Of a DNA stretch of 64,000 nucleotides, positions 8,231 to 17,123 are shown piece after piece. Positions within the stretch are counted from its first letter, which is position 1. The number at the start of each line of letters is the position of its first letter. The DNA comes from Pseudomonadota bacterium (GTDB lineage Bacteria; Pseudomonadota; Alphaproteobacteria; Sphingomonadales; Sphingomonadaceae), in NCBI GenBank assembly GCA_039818985.1, contig JBCBSU010000001.1, positions 460,367 to 524,366 of the forward strand, written 5' to 3'. A program made the position numbers and the translations under genes. The notes below the pieces were generated by a model. That model had not been told where the DNA came from, did no database searches, and was given only the letters and a program-made list of their open reading frames with translations.

Positions 8231-9403
8231 ATGAAAAATCTTCGGCACAGGCCCAATCCATCGGGACTGGCAAAGCTGGCTGGCTATGCGCTGGCGTGGA
8301 CTTTGGCTCTGGTACTGCCCTCGGGCCAGGCAGCCATGGCATCGCCAACACAGAAGGAATTTCAACCGGCAACACCCGCACAGGCCTTGCCGCAAACCGG
8401 CAAAACCGAATTTTTCGAGCAACTCACCGTTGACGACATCGCCGAAGCGGTGGAGGCGTTGCAGGCACAGGGCTATCAGGGCGTTATCGCGGTTTCACGC
8501 GATGCCGGAACACCCATTGTCCGTGGTTTCGGGGATGAGGCTTCGGCGTCCGGCCTGCCCGATGCCATGACGCAGGTCGACATTCTCTCAATCACCAAAA
8601 CCGTTACCGCTGCCGCCGCGATGAAGCTGATCGATCAGGGCAAGCTTTCCACCGCCGAACGGCTGGGGGATATCTTCCCTGATGTTCCCGCCGACAAGGC
8701 CGGTATTACCGTGCATCAACTGCTGACACATTCCGCCGGGCTTTCAGGCTCGGCGGGCGATGATCTGATCCATTTGAGCAAGGAGGCGTTTTTCCGGACT
8801 GTGATGTCTGAACCGCTACGTTTTAAGCCGGGCACCAAATATCATTATTCCAATATCGGCTATTCGCTGGTCGCGGCGATTATCGAGGCGCGCACCGGCA
8901 TGGCCTATGAAGATTATCTCCGCAATGTGCTGTTCGCGGGGCAGGATATCACCCGGACCGGCTATGACAGCGTGTTCGATCCGCAACGCTCATTGCTCAC
9001 CGCAAAAGGCGAGGTGATTGACAAGGCCAGCTGGGGCGGAACGGCGCATTGGGCCTTGATCGGCAATGGCGGCCTGGTGGCGACAGCGCCGGATATGATC
9101 CGCCTGCTGCAAAGCTATATGGGGCACCGGCTGGTTTCTCCTGCCGCCACCGAGCTCGCCCGCACTCCGATGCAGCGCGAAGGCGAAAAGGCCCCGACCC
9201 ATTATGGCTATGGCATGGTGGTCGAGGATCACCCCAGTCTGGGGCGGATCTATTGGCACAATGGCGGCAATCCGTGGTTCAGTTCCAACTGGTCCTATTT
9301 CGCCGACCACCATCTGCTGGTCTTTACTGCGTCATCAGGACGCCGACCAAATGCCGATGATGCGGCCATGGTGATAGCGAGATCGGTTATTCAGCTAGAT
9401 TAA
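8231..9403 (+). CDS. Serine hydrolase, class C beta-lactamase/penicillin-binding-protein-like
   Basis: A 390-residue exported hydrolase. The N-terminus has a signal-peptide-like hydrophobic run (YALAWTLALVLPSGQAAMA). The beta-lactamase superfamily catalytic residues are SITK (SxxK) and YSN (YxN), and WHNGG occupies the place of the third KTG-type motif, as in many esterase or D-aminopeptidase-like relatives. Preceding context THSAGLSG is also typical. It starts after GAGGAAGGATG. Function is probably peptidoglycan- or ester-directed; true beta-lactamase activity cannot be assumed. It is divergent from the ToxR-like regulator. Confidence 0.88.
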   Translation: MKNLRHRPNPSGLAKLAGYALAWTLALVLPSGQAAMASPTQKEFQPATPAQALPQTGKTEFFEQLTVDDIAEAVEALQAQGYQGVIAVSRDAGTPIVRGFGDEASASGLPDAMTQVDILSITKTVTAAAAMKLIDQGKLSTAERLGDIFPDVPADKAGITVHQLLTHSAGLSGSAGDDLIHLSKEAFFRTVMSEPLRFKPGTKYHYSNIGYSLVAAIIEARTGMAYEDYLRNVLFAGQDITRTGYDSVFDPQRSLLTAKGEVIDKASWGGTAHWALIGNGGLVATAPDMIRLLQSYMGHRLVSPAATELARTPMQREGEKAPTHYGYGMVVEDHPSLGRIYWHNGGNPWFSSNWSYFADHHLLVFTASSGRRPNADDAAMVIARSVIQLD

Positions 9404-9421
9404 CTCTTGCTCCAAATATTC

Positions 9422-9493
9422 CGTTCGCCTCGAGCGCAGTCGAGAGGCCGGTGCGGTCAGAGGGCTGTGTCTCGACTGCGCTCGACACGAACG
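9422..9493. repeat. CTCGAGCGCAGTCGAGA inverted repeat
   Basis: The left arm CGTTCGcCTCGAGCGCAGTCGAG pairs with CTCGACTGCGCTCGACACGAACG across a loop of about 24 bases. It lies between the convergent serine hydrolase and universal stress protein genes and could act as a terminator. The sequence style is that of dispersed sphingomonad palindromes. Confidence 0.7.
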
Positions 9494-9502
9494 GGACGGG
9501 CT

Positions 9503-10315
9503 TTAATGCGCCAGCACCAGCGGTACCTTGCTCTCGCTCAGAAAATGTCGGGTGGTGCCGCCGAGCAGGGTCTGGCGCAACCGGCTATGACCCCATGCGC
9601 CCATCACCATCCATTCGGCGCCGAGCGACTTGACCCGCCCTTCAATCGCTTCCTCAATCGACAGCGATCCGGCCGCGACTTCATGCACTTCGGCACTGAC
9701 GTCATGGCGCGACAGATAGCGCGCCAGCGCGGTCGACGGATAGTTTTCCGGCTCCTTGTCGGCGGTGATGATATGCACTGTGCTCGCCATGCGCAGCATC
9801 GGGATGGCGCTGCGCACCGCATTGGCGCATTCATGGCTGCCATTCCAGGCAATGGCGGCGACGCCATTGGCGGCAAAGCGGGTCTGGTCGTGCGGAATGG
9901 CGAGGATCGGGCAGCCGCTATGCTCGGCGAGATCGGAGACTTCGAGAAAGCTGTGCGGCTTTGGGCTGTCCTTGGCATAACCGAGCGATACCACGATGAT
10001 ATCGGCCAGCCGTGACGCGCTCAGCACACAATCCACGGCGTCGCCATCATAGTGCAGCACGTCCCAGCCTATGTCCTCATTGGCCATTTCCTTTTTGATC
10101 ATCTCGTCGAGCCGGGTTTCCTCCTCGCGGATGCTTTCCAGCGCTGCATTGGCGACGAACACGCCACCCATCGGGTCGAGCGCGACATAGCTGGAATAGG
10201 GGGTGACAACGGCAAAGGTGATATGGGCATCGTGCGCCCGAGCCAGATCAAGTGCCGCTTCGGTGCGCGATACCATTGAGGGGCTGGTATCGGCATAGAC
10301 CACAATGGATTTCAT
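9503..10315 (-). CDS. Universal stress protein (tandem UspA domains)
   Basis: A 270-residue protein built of two UspA-like halves. The first starts KSIVVYADTSPS; the second has IAWNGSHECANAVRSAIPML and ends with GAWGHSRLRQTLLGGTTRHFL, the G-2x-G-9x-G(S/T) nucleotide-binding pattern. The frame opens 45 codons upstream, but MKSIVVYADT is the start that begins directly with the first beta strand. Tandem Usp proteins are cytoplasmic stress proteins that bind ATP or similar ligands. It is divergent from the CoA-transferase operon with a 265-base gap. Confidence 0.9.
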   Translation of the reverse strand: MKSIVVYADTSPSMVSRTEAALDLARAHDAHITFAVVTPYSSYVALDPMGGVFVANAALESIREEETRLDEMIKKEMANEDIGWDVLHYDGDAVDCVLSASRLADIIVVSLGYAKDSPKPHSFLEVSDLAEHSGCPILAIPHDQTRFAANGVAAIAWNGSHECANAVRSAIPMLRMASTVHIITADKEPENYPSTALARYLSRHDVSAEVHEVAAGSLSIEEAIEGRVKSLGAEWMVMGAWGHSRLRQTLLGGTTRHFLSESKVPLVLAH

Positions 10316-10580
10316 CGTTTCTCTCCCTGCTTGAGCGCCGGTCCGATCCTGATTCTCCGCGATGCTTCCGCTTGATCGGGACCGGCGAATCGTTTCGCTG
10401 TGGGTGATACCATGGGTCGTGCCCGGCTGTGCTGCTTTGATCGGCATCAAATAGCATGGATTTTCTCTATCAGCCGTCGCCTATGACTGGAAAATGCGGG
10501 CAATCGGGGGTAATGGCGGCGATAAAGGCCGCAGCCCCGGTTGCCGTTGCCGGTCCACCCGCAGACAAGGATATTTGACG

Positions 10581-11288
10581 ATGCAGAAAATCTACCCCGA
10601 TGCCAATGCGGCGCTCGATGGCCTGTTGTTCGACGGCATGCATATTTGTGCCGGTGGTTTCGGCCTGTGCGGCATACCCGAGCGGCTGATCGACGCGGTA
10701 CGCGATAGCGGGGTCAAGGATCTCACCATTGCCTCGAACAATGCCGGTATCGATGGTGAGGGGCTGGGCAAGCTGCTGCGCACGCGCCAGGTGAAGAAGA
10801 TGATCTCCTCCTATGTCGGCGAGAACAAGGAATTTGAACGCCAGTTCCTCGCCGGTGAGCTGGAGGTGGAATTCTGCCCCCAGGGGACGCTGGCCGAACG
10901 CTGCCGCGCCGGTGGTGCGGGCATACCCGGTTTCTACACCAGGACCGGCGTCGGCACCCAGGTTGCCGAGGGCAAGGAGCATAAGGAATTCGACGGTGAG
11001 ACGTACATTATGGAGCGCGGCATCTATGCCGATCTGTGCATCGTCAAGGGCTGGAAGGCGGACAAGGCGGGGAACCTGATCTTCCGCAAGACCGCGCGCA
11101 ACTTCAACCAGCCGATGGCGACAGCAGGCAAGATCTGCGTCGCCGAGGTCGAGGAAATTGTCGAGGTTGGAGAGCTCGACCCGGACTGCATCCATCTGCC
11201 CAGCATCTATGTCAAACGGCTGCTTCTCGGCGCGCCCTATGACAAGAAGATCGAATTCCGCACCGTGCGCGAGGCCGAAGCCGCCTGA
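10581..11288 (+). CDS. scoA: 3-oxoacid CoA-transferase subunit A
   Basis: A 235-residue alpha subunit of the class I CoA-transferase family (SCOT). It shows GLLFDGMHICAGGFGLCGIPERLI at the start, the SYVGENKEFERQFL block and GTLAERCRAGGAGIPGFYT, both standard for subunit A. The heterodimer moves CoA between succinyl-CoA and acetoacetate or another 3-oxoacid. The start at 10581 is chosen over a longer frame because the family begins there and AAGGA precedes it. Its stop overlaps the start of an acid-phosphatase-like gene, which in turn overlaps scoB, so subunit A and B genes are coupled through an intervening gene. Confidence 0.93.
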   Translation: MQKIYPDANAALDGLLFDGMHICAGGFGLCGIPERLIDAVRDSGVKDLTIASNNAGIDGEGLGKLLRTRQVKKMISSYVGENKEFERQFLAGELEVEFCPQGTLAERCRAGGAGIPGFYTRTGVGTQVAEGKEHKEFDGETYIMERGIYADLCIVKGWKADKAGNLIFRKTARNFNQPMATAGKICVAEVEEIVEVGELDPDCIHLPSIYVKRLLLGAPYDKKIEFRTVREAEAA

Positions 11289-12274
11289 TGCATCGCGCCG
11301 CTTCTCTCCTGCTGTCCAGCCTGGCCAGCCTCATGCTTTCAGGCTGTATCGCTGCGGCGCTGCCGCTTGCAGCGGCCGGGGTGATTGGCAAGGGGGAGAT
11401 TGACCGCCGGCGCGAGGCCGGGCTGATTGCCTCGGCGGAGATCGCTCCCGGCGCGGCAGGTGCAGCCACTGTCAATGCGGAAGCGGCCGAAAGCGGAGAG
11501 GGTACACTCGACCCCTTTGCGATGATGGAGAGTGGCGGTGCCGCCATTGGTATCGATTTCGACAGCCCCTATCATGACTGGGCACGCTTCGCGCTGGCCG
11601 GCAATACCCGGCTCGATGAGGGCCTTGAGGTGACGTCGGCGGTGCTGGTGCCCAATGTTTCGCTGGTCAGCCCGCAGACCATATCCTGTGAAGGCAAACC
11701 GCCGGCAGTGATGATCGATCTCGACCCGGGCAGCCAGAAACCCGGAGACCAGCTGGACGGCACCATGCTCGATGCTTCGGATGTCGCGTCATTGCGCGCT
11801 GCGGTGGAGCAATTGCGCGCGGCGAAGATCACCGTCATCTGGCTTTCGGCGCGCGATGCCGCCGATGCGCCCGCGCTGCAGCGCGAATTGCGCGCTATGG
11901 AATTGCTGCCGCAAGGCGCAGCGGATTATCTCTCGCTCGATCGCGGGCCCGGTGACCGCAAGCAGCTGCGGCGCTGGGAGACTGCCGAGCTGTTCTGCAT
12001 TCTCGCCGTTGCCGGCGATGCGCGCGGCGATTTCGACGAGCTTTACGATTATCTGCTCAAGCCCGAATATGCCATCGCCCTCGAGCGCAATTTCGGCCAG
12101 GGCTGGTTTGTCGTCGGCAATGTCGAGCAGGCGCAAAACCAGACCATGCCGGCCCCGCCACAAAAGGAAGCGGTGGCCGAGCGATCGGCTTTCTTTCGCA
12201 TGACACCCACGGCCCGACCGGGTGCCGATACAGCTTCAGACATGCCCGTCACCAGGACAGAAAAGGAACAATAA
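11288..12274 (+). CDS. HAD-superfamily class C acid phosphatase-like lipoprotein
   Basis: A 328-residue predicted lipoprotein with lipobox LSGC at about residue 17-20. The middle resembles the outer-membrane acid phosphatase e(P4) family: [10 protein letters not shown] as motif I (DxD kept, the usual Thr changed), VIWLSARD as motif II, RKQLRRW with the motif III Lys, and [15 protein letters not shown] as motif IV. It would act outside the inner membrane, so it does not obviously belong with the cytoplasmic CoA-transferase whose two genes flank it. Both junctions are one-base overlaps (TGATG and TAATG). Confidence 0.75.
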   Translation: MHRAASLLLSSLASLMLSGCIAAALPLAAAGVIGKGEIDRRREAGLIASAEIAPGAAGAATVNAEAAESGEGTLDPFAMMESGGAAIGIDFDSPYHDWARFALAGNTRLDEGLEVTSAVLVPNVSLVSPQTISCEGKPPAVMIDLDPGSQKPGDQLDGTMLDASDVASLRAAVEQLRAAKITVIWLSARDAADAPALQRELRAMELLPQGAADYLSLDRGPGDRKQLRRWETAELFCILAVAGDARGDFDELYDYLLKPEYAIALERNFGQGWFVVGNVEQAQNQTMPAPPQKEAVAERSAFFRMTPTARPGADTASDMPVTRTEKEQ

Positions 12275-12930
12275 TGGCTCAGGACAGCACAGGATGGGAC
12301 CGCAACCAGATGGCGGCGCGCGCGGCGCAGGAACTGGAGGATGGCTATTATGTCAATCTGGGCATCGGCATCCCCACTTTGGTGGCGAACCATATTCCCG
12401 ACGGGGTGGAGGTGACGCTGCAGTCGGAAAACGGCATGCTCGGCATCGGCCCGTTCCCGACCGAGGATGAGGTTGATCCCGATCTGATCAATGCCGGCAA
12501 GCAGACGATCAGCGAATTGCCGCAATCGGTCTATTTCAGCTCGTCCGACAGCTTTGCCATGATCCGCGGCGGGCATATTGATTTGACCGTATTGGGCGCG
12601 ATGGAAGTCGCGGAAAATGGCGATATCGCCAACTGGATGATCCCGGGCAAGATGATCAAGGGGATGGGCGGCGCGATGGACCTGGTCGCGGGCGTCAAGA
12701 AAATCATCGTGGTGATGGACCATAATGCCAAAAATGGCAGCCCGAAATTCATCCCCGAATGCACATTGCCGCTGACGGGTCAGAATGTCGTCGACATGAT
12801 CATCACCAATCTTGGCGTGTTCCACCGCACCGACCATGACAGCCCCTTCCGGTTGATCGAACTGGCGCCGGGCGTCACTGTCGAAGAGGTGGCGGAAAAG
12901 ACCACGGCGAAATATGAGGTGGCGCTCTGA
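12274..12930 (+). CDS. scoB: 3-oxoacid CoA-transferase subunit B
   Basis: A 218-residue beta subunit of the SCOT family. The catalytic Glu is in LQSENGMLG, preceded by the glycine-rich [17 protein letters not shown], and the [14 protein letters not shown] and [17 protein letters not shown] blocks are as expected. It pairs with scoA at 10581-11288. The start codon overlaps the stop of the acid-phosphatase-like gene. Its 3' end carries a GAGGTGG that appears to serve as ribosome-binding site for the next gene. Confidence 0.93.
   Translation: MAQDSTGWDRNQMAARAAQELEDGYYVNLGIGIPTLVANHIPDGVEVTLQSENGMLGIGPFPTEDEVDPDLINAGKQTISELPQSVYFSSSDSFAMIRGGHIDLTVLGAMEVAENGDIANWMIPGKMIKGMGGAMDLVAGVKKIIVVMDHNAKNGSPKFIPECTLPLTGQNVVDMIITNLGVFHRTDHDSPFRLIELAPGVTVEEVAEKTTAKYEVAL
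12916..12922 (+). promoter_or_regulatory. Ribosome-binding site implying a CTG start
   Basis: GAGGTGG inside the end of scoB lies four bases before CTG at 12927. No ATG, GTG or TTG is available in the downstream gene's frame between its upstream stop (12915) and the TTG at 12984, which falls inside the first membrane helix. The site therefore favours translation from CTG. Confidence 0.5.
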
Positions 12931-13391
12931 ACGCTGCATGGAAACAGACAGGCGGTGCGCGCTGGCTCATAACAGGCGCGATATTGAGCTTTCTGGCTGC
13001 GCTTCTGCACATTGGCTGCATCGCCATGGGACCGGACTGGTTCCGCTTTTTCGGTGCGCCCGAACCCCTGGTTGCAGGCTATGAAAATGGCAATAACCGG
13101 CTGCTCTGGTTCACTATGGGGATCACAGCGGTATTGACGGTCTGGGGCCTGTATGCGCTTTCGGGGGCAGGGATGATCCGCCGCCTGCCATTGTTGCGGC
13201 TTGGGTTGCTGGCCATTACTGGCATCTATCTTTTGCGCGGCCTTTTGCTGGTTCCCGCGATCCTTTATGTGCCCTATCCCGAAGGGGCTTTCGATTATTG
13301 GTCATCGGCCATTGTGCTGGTCTATGGGCTGGTGCACGCCATCGGTATCTGGAAAAGCTGGCCGCACTGGATCAGGGAGCATGGGCGCTAA
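12927..13391 (+). CDS. Small four-helix membrane protein of unknown function
   Basis: About 154 residues if translated from CTG 12927, or 135 from TTG 12984. The first membrane helix reads [23 protein letters not shown] and is cut by the TTG start, so the longer form is preferred; GAGGTGG precedes the CTG. Further hydrophobic stretches are at [35 protein letters not shown] and [18 protein letters not shown]. The conserved-looking [14 protein letters not shown] loop follows helix 1. No function is known to me. It is coupled to scoB by overlap and followed immediately by a GST gene. Confidence 0.7.
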   Translation: MNAAWKQTGGARWLITGAILSFLAALLHIGCIAMGPDWFRFFGAPEPLVAGYENGNNRLLWFTMGITAVLTVWGLYALSGAGMIRRLPLLRLGLLAITGIYLLRGLLLVPAILYVPYPEGAFDYWSSAIVLVYGLVHAIGIWKSWPHWIREHGR

Positions 13392-14084
13392 ATGTCAGAG
13401 TATATATTGGTCATCGGCAATAAGAACTACTCCAGCTGGTCGCTGCGGCCATGGGTGCTGATGAAGGCGGCAGGGATCGCGTTTGAAGAAAAGCCGGTTT
13501 TGTTCACCGGAGATGACCATTTCGACGAATTTCGCGCTTTTGCGCCCAATGGCATGGTGCCGTGTTTGCATGATGGTGAAGATGTTATCTGGGACTCGCT
13601 GGCGATAGCGGAGTATCTCGCGGAACGGCATGATGGCATATGGCCCGAGGATGGTCGGGCACGCGCCTGGGCGCGTTGTGCTGCTGCGGAAATGCATAGC
13701 GGCTTTGGTACATTGCGCGCTAACTGTCCGATGAACGTCGGCGTACGAGCAAAGCTGAAAGACCCGCCAGCGCGATTGGCACGCGATATCGCACGCATTG
13801 CCGAGCTTTGGGCTGAAGGACAGGAGCGTTTTGGCGGACCATGGCTGGCAGGCGAGAGCTTTACTGCAGTCGATGCCTTTTATGCGCCCGTGGCCTATCG
13901 TGCGCGTACTTTTGACCTCGATATGGGCGCGTCCGGGGAAGCTTGGGTCAATAACGTACTGGCGCACCCGGCAATGCAGATATGGGAAGCAGCCGCTTTG
14001 GCCGAGACCGAACGAGAACCCAGCCATGAAGCCGACATTATAAGTGTCGCTGATGTTATTTCTGACCGCAGAGCCATAGGATAA
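13392..14084 (+). CDS. Glutathione S-transferase family protein
   Basis: A 230-residue GST. The thioredoxin-like N-domain starts YILVIGNKNYSSWSLRPWVLMKAAG, with Ser/Tyr near the glutathione site, and has the NGMVPCLHDGEDVIWDSLAIAEYLAE block that binds the gamma-glutamyl part. The all-helical C-domain follows (LARDIARIAELW, then GPWLAGESFTAVDAFYAPV, the N-capping box). The ATG follows the previous stop directly. A conjugation or isomerase role is likely; substrate unknown. Confidence 0.88.
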   Translation: MSEYILVIGNKNYSSWSLRPWVLMKAAGIAFEEKPVLFTGDDHFDEFRAFAPNGMVPCLHDGEDVIWDSLAIAEYLAERHDGIWPEDGRARAWARCAAAEMHSGFGTLRANCPMNVGVRAKLKDPPARLARDIARIAELWAEGQERFGGPWLAGESFTAVDAFYAPVAYRARTFDLDMGASGEAWVNNVLAHPAMQIWEAAALAETEREPSHEADIISVADVISDRRAIG

Positions 14085-14089
14085 CAATC

Positions 14090-15067
14090 ATGCGATTATT
14101 GCTCACCGGATCGTCGGGTTGGCTGGGGCGGTATCTGGCACCGTTGCTGGTGCAGAATGGTCATACCGTAATAGGACTGGATGTTGCACCGGGCGAGCAT
14201 ACACAGATTATCGCCTCGGTCGCCGACCGCGCCGCGATCGACGCGGCCTTTGCCGATCATGGCATAGAGGCGGTCATCCATGGCGGGGCGCTCCACAAGC
14301 CGGATATTGTCCGCTACCCCAATCAGAGCTTTGTCGATGTCAATGTAACCGGCACACTCAACCTCCTCGAAGCGGCGGTCGCGGCGCGGCATGACCGCTT
14401 CGTCTTTACCTCGACCACCTCGCTGATGATCCGCGCCGATGTCCGCGCCGGCAAGGCAGGCGGGGCGAAACAGGCCTATTGGCTTGATGAGGATTTTGGC
14501 CCGCTCAAGCCGCGCAATATCTATGGTGTCACCAAATTGGCCGCCGAGCATCTCTGCCGTCTCTATCACGAGCTGCATGGGATCAATGTCGCGATATTGC
14601 GCACTGGGCGCTTTTTTCCCGAAGAAGATGATACCCATCGTGATCTTTCCGGCCCCAACCGCAAGGCGAATGAGTTTCTCAATCGCCGGCTGACCGTCGA
14701 AGATGCGGCGATGGCGCATCTGCAGGCGCTGGATCAGGCACCTGGATTGGGGTGCGAGACATTCATCCTCTCTGCGCCGCCGCCTTTTAAGCCGGATGAA
14801 GCGGCGGACCTTATTGACGGCGCGCCAGCGGTGATCGCGCGCTATTTCCCGGATGCGGCAGCGCTATATGCGGCGCGCGGCTGGCAGCTGCCCGACCATA
14901 TTGACCGGGTCTATGATCCAGCCAAGGCGCAGCGCCTGCTTGGTTGGCAGCCGGAGACGGATTTTGCCGCTATCCTCTCGGCATTGCGCGATGACATGCC
15001 ATTGCCCTATGCCCATGATGCCAGCTATGTTTCGCCCAAGGAGCGCGACGCAGCATCGGCCTCATGA
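14090..15067 (+). CDS. NAD-dependent epimerase/dehydratase family protein (extended SDR)
   Basis: A 325-residue extended short-chain dehydrogenase. It has the N-terminal GSSGWLGRYLAPLL (GxxGxxG), an Asp (GLDVAP) that favours NAD over NADP, the TSTTSLM catalytic region and YGVTK as YxxxK. Length suits sugar-nucleotide epimerases and related dehydratases. The stop overlaps the start of the DUF2269 gene by four bases (ATGA). The specific substrate is not evident. Confidence 0.87.
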   Translation: MRLLLTGSSGWLGRYLAPLLVQNGHTVIGLDVAPGEHTQIIASVADRAAIDAAFADHGIEAVIHGGALHKPDIVRYPNQSFVDVNVTGTLNLLEAAVAARHDRFVFTSTTSLMIRADVRAGKAGGAKQAYWLDEDFGPLKPRNIYGVTKLAAEHLCRLYHELHGINVAILRTGRFFPEEDDTHRDLSGPNRKANEFLNRRLTVEDAAMAHLQALDQAPGLGCETFILSAPPPFKPDEAADLIDGAPAVIARYFPDAAALYAARGWQLPDHIDRVYDPAKAQRLLGWQPETDFAAILSALRDDMPLPYAHDASYVSPKERDAASAS

Positions 15068-15540
15068 CCAGCTATTATATCTTCAAATATCTCCATATTT
15101 TCGGCGTGGTGCTGTTGCTCGGCAATGTCACTGTCACCGCGGTGTGGAAGGTGTTTGCCGACCGCTCGAAAGACTGGCGGATCATCGCCTTTGGCCAGGC
15201 GATGGTGACCGGCACCGATTTCGGCCTCACCATTCCCGGTATCTTCCTCACCATGGTCGGCGGCTATGGCCTGGTGTGGGAGGCGCAATATGGCTTGCTG
15301 GAACCCGAATGGCTGTTGTGGAGCCAGATCATGTTTGTCGCCGCCGGGCTGATATGGCTCGGCATATTGGTGCCGGTGCAGATCAAGCAGGCGCGGCTGG
15401 CGCGCCAATTCGATGGCGATCATTCGCTGACCCCCGAATATCGTCGATTGTCGCGCATCTGGATTACCTGGGGGCTGATCAGCTTCGTACCGCTGATGAT
15501 CGCTATGTATCTGATGATCGCCAAACCTTACTGGCAATAG
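15064..15540 (+). CDS. DUF2269 family integral membrane protein
   Basis: A 158-residue protein with four likely membrane helices: YIFKYLHIFGVVLLLGNVTVTAVW, GLTIPGIFLTMVGGYGLVW, LWSQIMFVAAGLIWLGILVPVQI and ITWGLISFVPLMIAMYLMIAK. The KYLHIFGVVLLLGN opening and the KPYW ending match the DUF2269 family, whose function is unknown. It is translationally coupled to the upstream epimerase gene. Confidence 0.85.
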   Translation: MTSYYIFKYLHIFGVVLLLGNVTVTAVWKVFADRSKDWRIIAFGQAMVTGTDFGLTIPGIFLTMVGGYGLVWEAQYGLLEPEWLLWSQIMFVAAGLIWLGILVPVQIKQARLARQFDGDHSLTPEYRRLSRIWITWGLISFVPLMIAMYLMIAKPYWQ

Positions 15541-15668
15541 GCGAGCGGCAGAAAAACCGATCACTCTGATTGGCAAAAACCGTTACACTTCCGGTAATCA
15601 GCCCCCATCTGAAAAAGGTAACGGACAGCAGCGGGCAAAACCCCGAAGTCCGCAGAAAGGAAAGCACC

Positions 15669-16139
15669 ATGCATCCGACGAAAAACACCCTTCCCGATAA
15701 CAGCCGCAAAGCGGTGATCGACCTGCTGCAACAGCATCTCGCCGCCAGCCTCGATCTTGCGAGCCAGGCCAAACAGGCGCACTGGAACGTCAAGGGCAGC
15801 AGCTTTGTTGCGCTGCATGAACTGTTCGACAGCATCCATGCCGAGACGCTCGATCAGGCCGACATGTTGGCCGAGCGGATGGTCGCGCTGGGCGGTCAGA
15901 CCGCAGCTACGGTGCGCGCCACTGCGGCGCAGACGAAAATGCCCGAATATCCGCTCGATGCCAGCGACCAGGCCGCGCATGTCGAGGCCTTTTCGGGCGC
16001 GCTGGCGCATTTTGGCGGTGGCGTTCGTGAGGCGATTGCGCAGGCCGAAGAAATTGGAGATGCCGCGACGGCGGACCTGTTCACCGAAATTGTCCGTGCC
16101 GTCGACAAGTCACTCTGGCTGGTTGAGGTGCATGGCTAG
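15669..16139 (+). CDS. dps: Dps family DNA-protection/ferroxidase protein
   Basis: A 156-residue ferritin-like protein. The ferroxidase-site residues typical of Dps are visible: the His of AHWNVKGSSFVALHELF and the Asp/Glu of DQADMLAERMVALGG. Dps assembles as a 12-mer that oxidises Fe(II) with peroxide, stores iron and may bind DNA. The ATG at 15669 follows CAGAAAGGAAAGCACC, a strong ribosome-binding site; the frame extends about 33 codons further without similarity. No OxyR-type site was recognised in the 130-base leader. Confidence 0.92.
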   Translation: MHPTKNTLPDNSRKAVIDLLQQHLAASLDLASQAKQAHWNVKGSSFVALHELFDSIHAETLDQADMLAERMVALGGQTAATVRATAAQTKMPEYPLDASDQAAHVEAFSGALAHFGGGVREAIAQAEEIGDAATADLFTEIVRAVDKSLWLVEVHG

Positions 16140-16142
16140 GTC

Positions 16143-17006
16143 TCAGATATCCTCGACCAGTCGGCCGTAAAGCTCTGGTCGACGGTCGCGGAAGAAACCC
16201 ATGCCGGCACGAAACAGCCGGGCTGCCTCAATATCGATGGAGGCGACCAATATGCCCTGCTCATCGGCGCCGAATTCGGCGATCAGATCCGCCTTTTCGT
16301 TGCTGATGAAACTGTGGCCATAATAGCTCTGGCTGTTACCGTTGGCATCGGTCTCGCTGCCGATGCGGTTGCTGGCAATGACCGGCATGGCATTGGCAGC
16401 GGCATGGCCCTGCATCACGCGTTGCCACATATCGGCGGTGTTGAGCGCGGCGTCATAGGGCTCTGAACCGATGGCGGTGGGGTAGAACAGCAGCTCCGCC
16501 CCCATCAGCGCCATGACGCGGGCGCACTCGGGATACCATTGATCCCAGCAGATGCCGACGCCGATTTTGGTGCCGAAGACATCCCAGACCCTGAAGCCGC
16601 TATTGCCGGGGCGGAAATAGAATTTTTCCTCATAGCCCGGCCCGTCAGGGATATGGCTTTTGCGATAGACACCCATGATCTCGCCATCGGGGCCGATCAT
16701 CGCCAGCGAGTTATAATGATGCTGGCCGTCACGCTCGAAAAAGCTGGTCGGGATCGCGACCTTTTTGTCCTTTGCCAGCTTCTGCATTGCTTTCACCGAG
16801 GGATGGTCGGCTGTCGGCCGTGCCAGCGCGAACAGCGCCTCATCCTCGATGGTGCAGAAATAGGGACCGCTGAACAGCTCGGGCGGCAATATGATTTCCG
16901 CGCCCTTGTCCGCGGCGGTCACCACCATATCGCTGACGGCTGCGATATTCTGCATCTCGCCACCGGCCAGTGGCAGCTGCATCGCGGCTATGGTGATGGC
17001 GTTCAT
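16143..17006 (-). CDS. aguB: N-carbamoylputrescine amidase (nitrilase superfamily)
   Basis: A 287-residue carbon-nitrogen hydrolase. The Glu-Lys-Cys triad is visible in LPPELFSGPYF, YRKSHIPDGPGYEEKFYF and GVGICWDQWYPE; the latter two blocks are characteristic of AguB. It hydrolyses N-carbamoylputrescine to putrescine, the second step of the agmatine deiminase route. The start MNAITIAAMQLP is chosen over one ten codons upstream because the family starts there. The partner agmatine deiminase is encoded on the same strand at 20580-21560, separated by three unrelated genes. Confidence 0.92.
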   Translation of the reverse strand: MNAITIAAMQLPLAGGEMQNIAAVSDMVVTAADKGAEIILPPELFSGPYFCTIEDEALFALARPTADHPSVKAMQKLAKDKKVAIPTSFFERDGQHHYNSLAMIGPDGEIMGVYRKSHIPDGPGYEEKFYFRPGNSGFRVWDVFGTKIGVGICWDQWYPECARVMALMGAELLFYPTAIGSEPYDAALNTADMWQRVMQGHAAANAMPVIASNRIGSETDANGNSQSYYGHSFISNEKADLIAEFGADEQGILVASIDIEAARLFRAGMGFFRDRRPELYGRLVEDI

Positions 17007-17030
17007 GAGACTGTACTTCTTAGCTATCAT

Positions 17031-17113
17031 CGTCATTGCGAGGAGCGAAGCGACGCGGCAATCCAGAGCAGGTGCGTGCCGCTCTGGATTGCTTCGCTAC
17101 GCTCGCAATGACG
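17031..17113. repeat. GTCATTGCGAGG palindromic repeat, copy 2
   Basis: This is the most perfect copy: CGTCATTGCGAGGAGCGAAG opposes CTTCGCTACGCTCGCAATGACG, and GCAATCCAGAGC opposes GCTCTGGATTGC, giving an almost continuous hairpin. It lies between aguB and the methyltransferase gene, both on the minus strand. Confidence 0.88.
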
Positions 17114-17123
17114 CTATTGGAAT

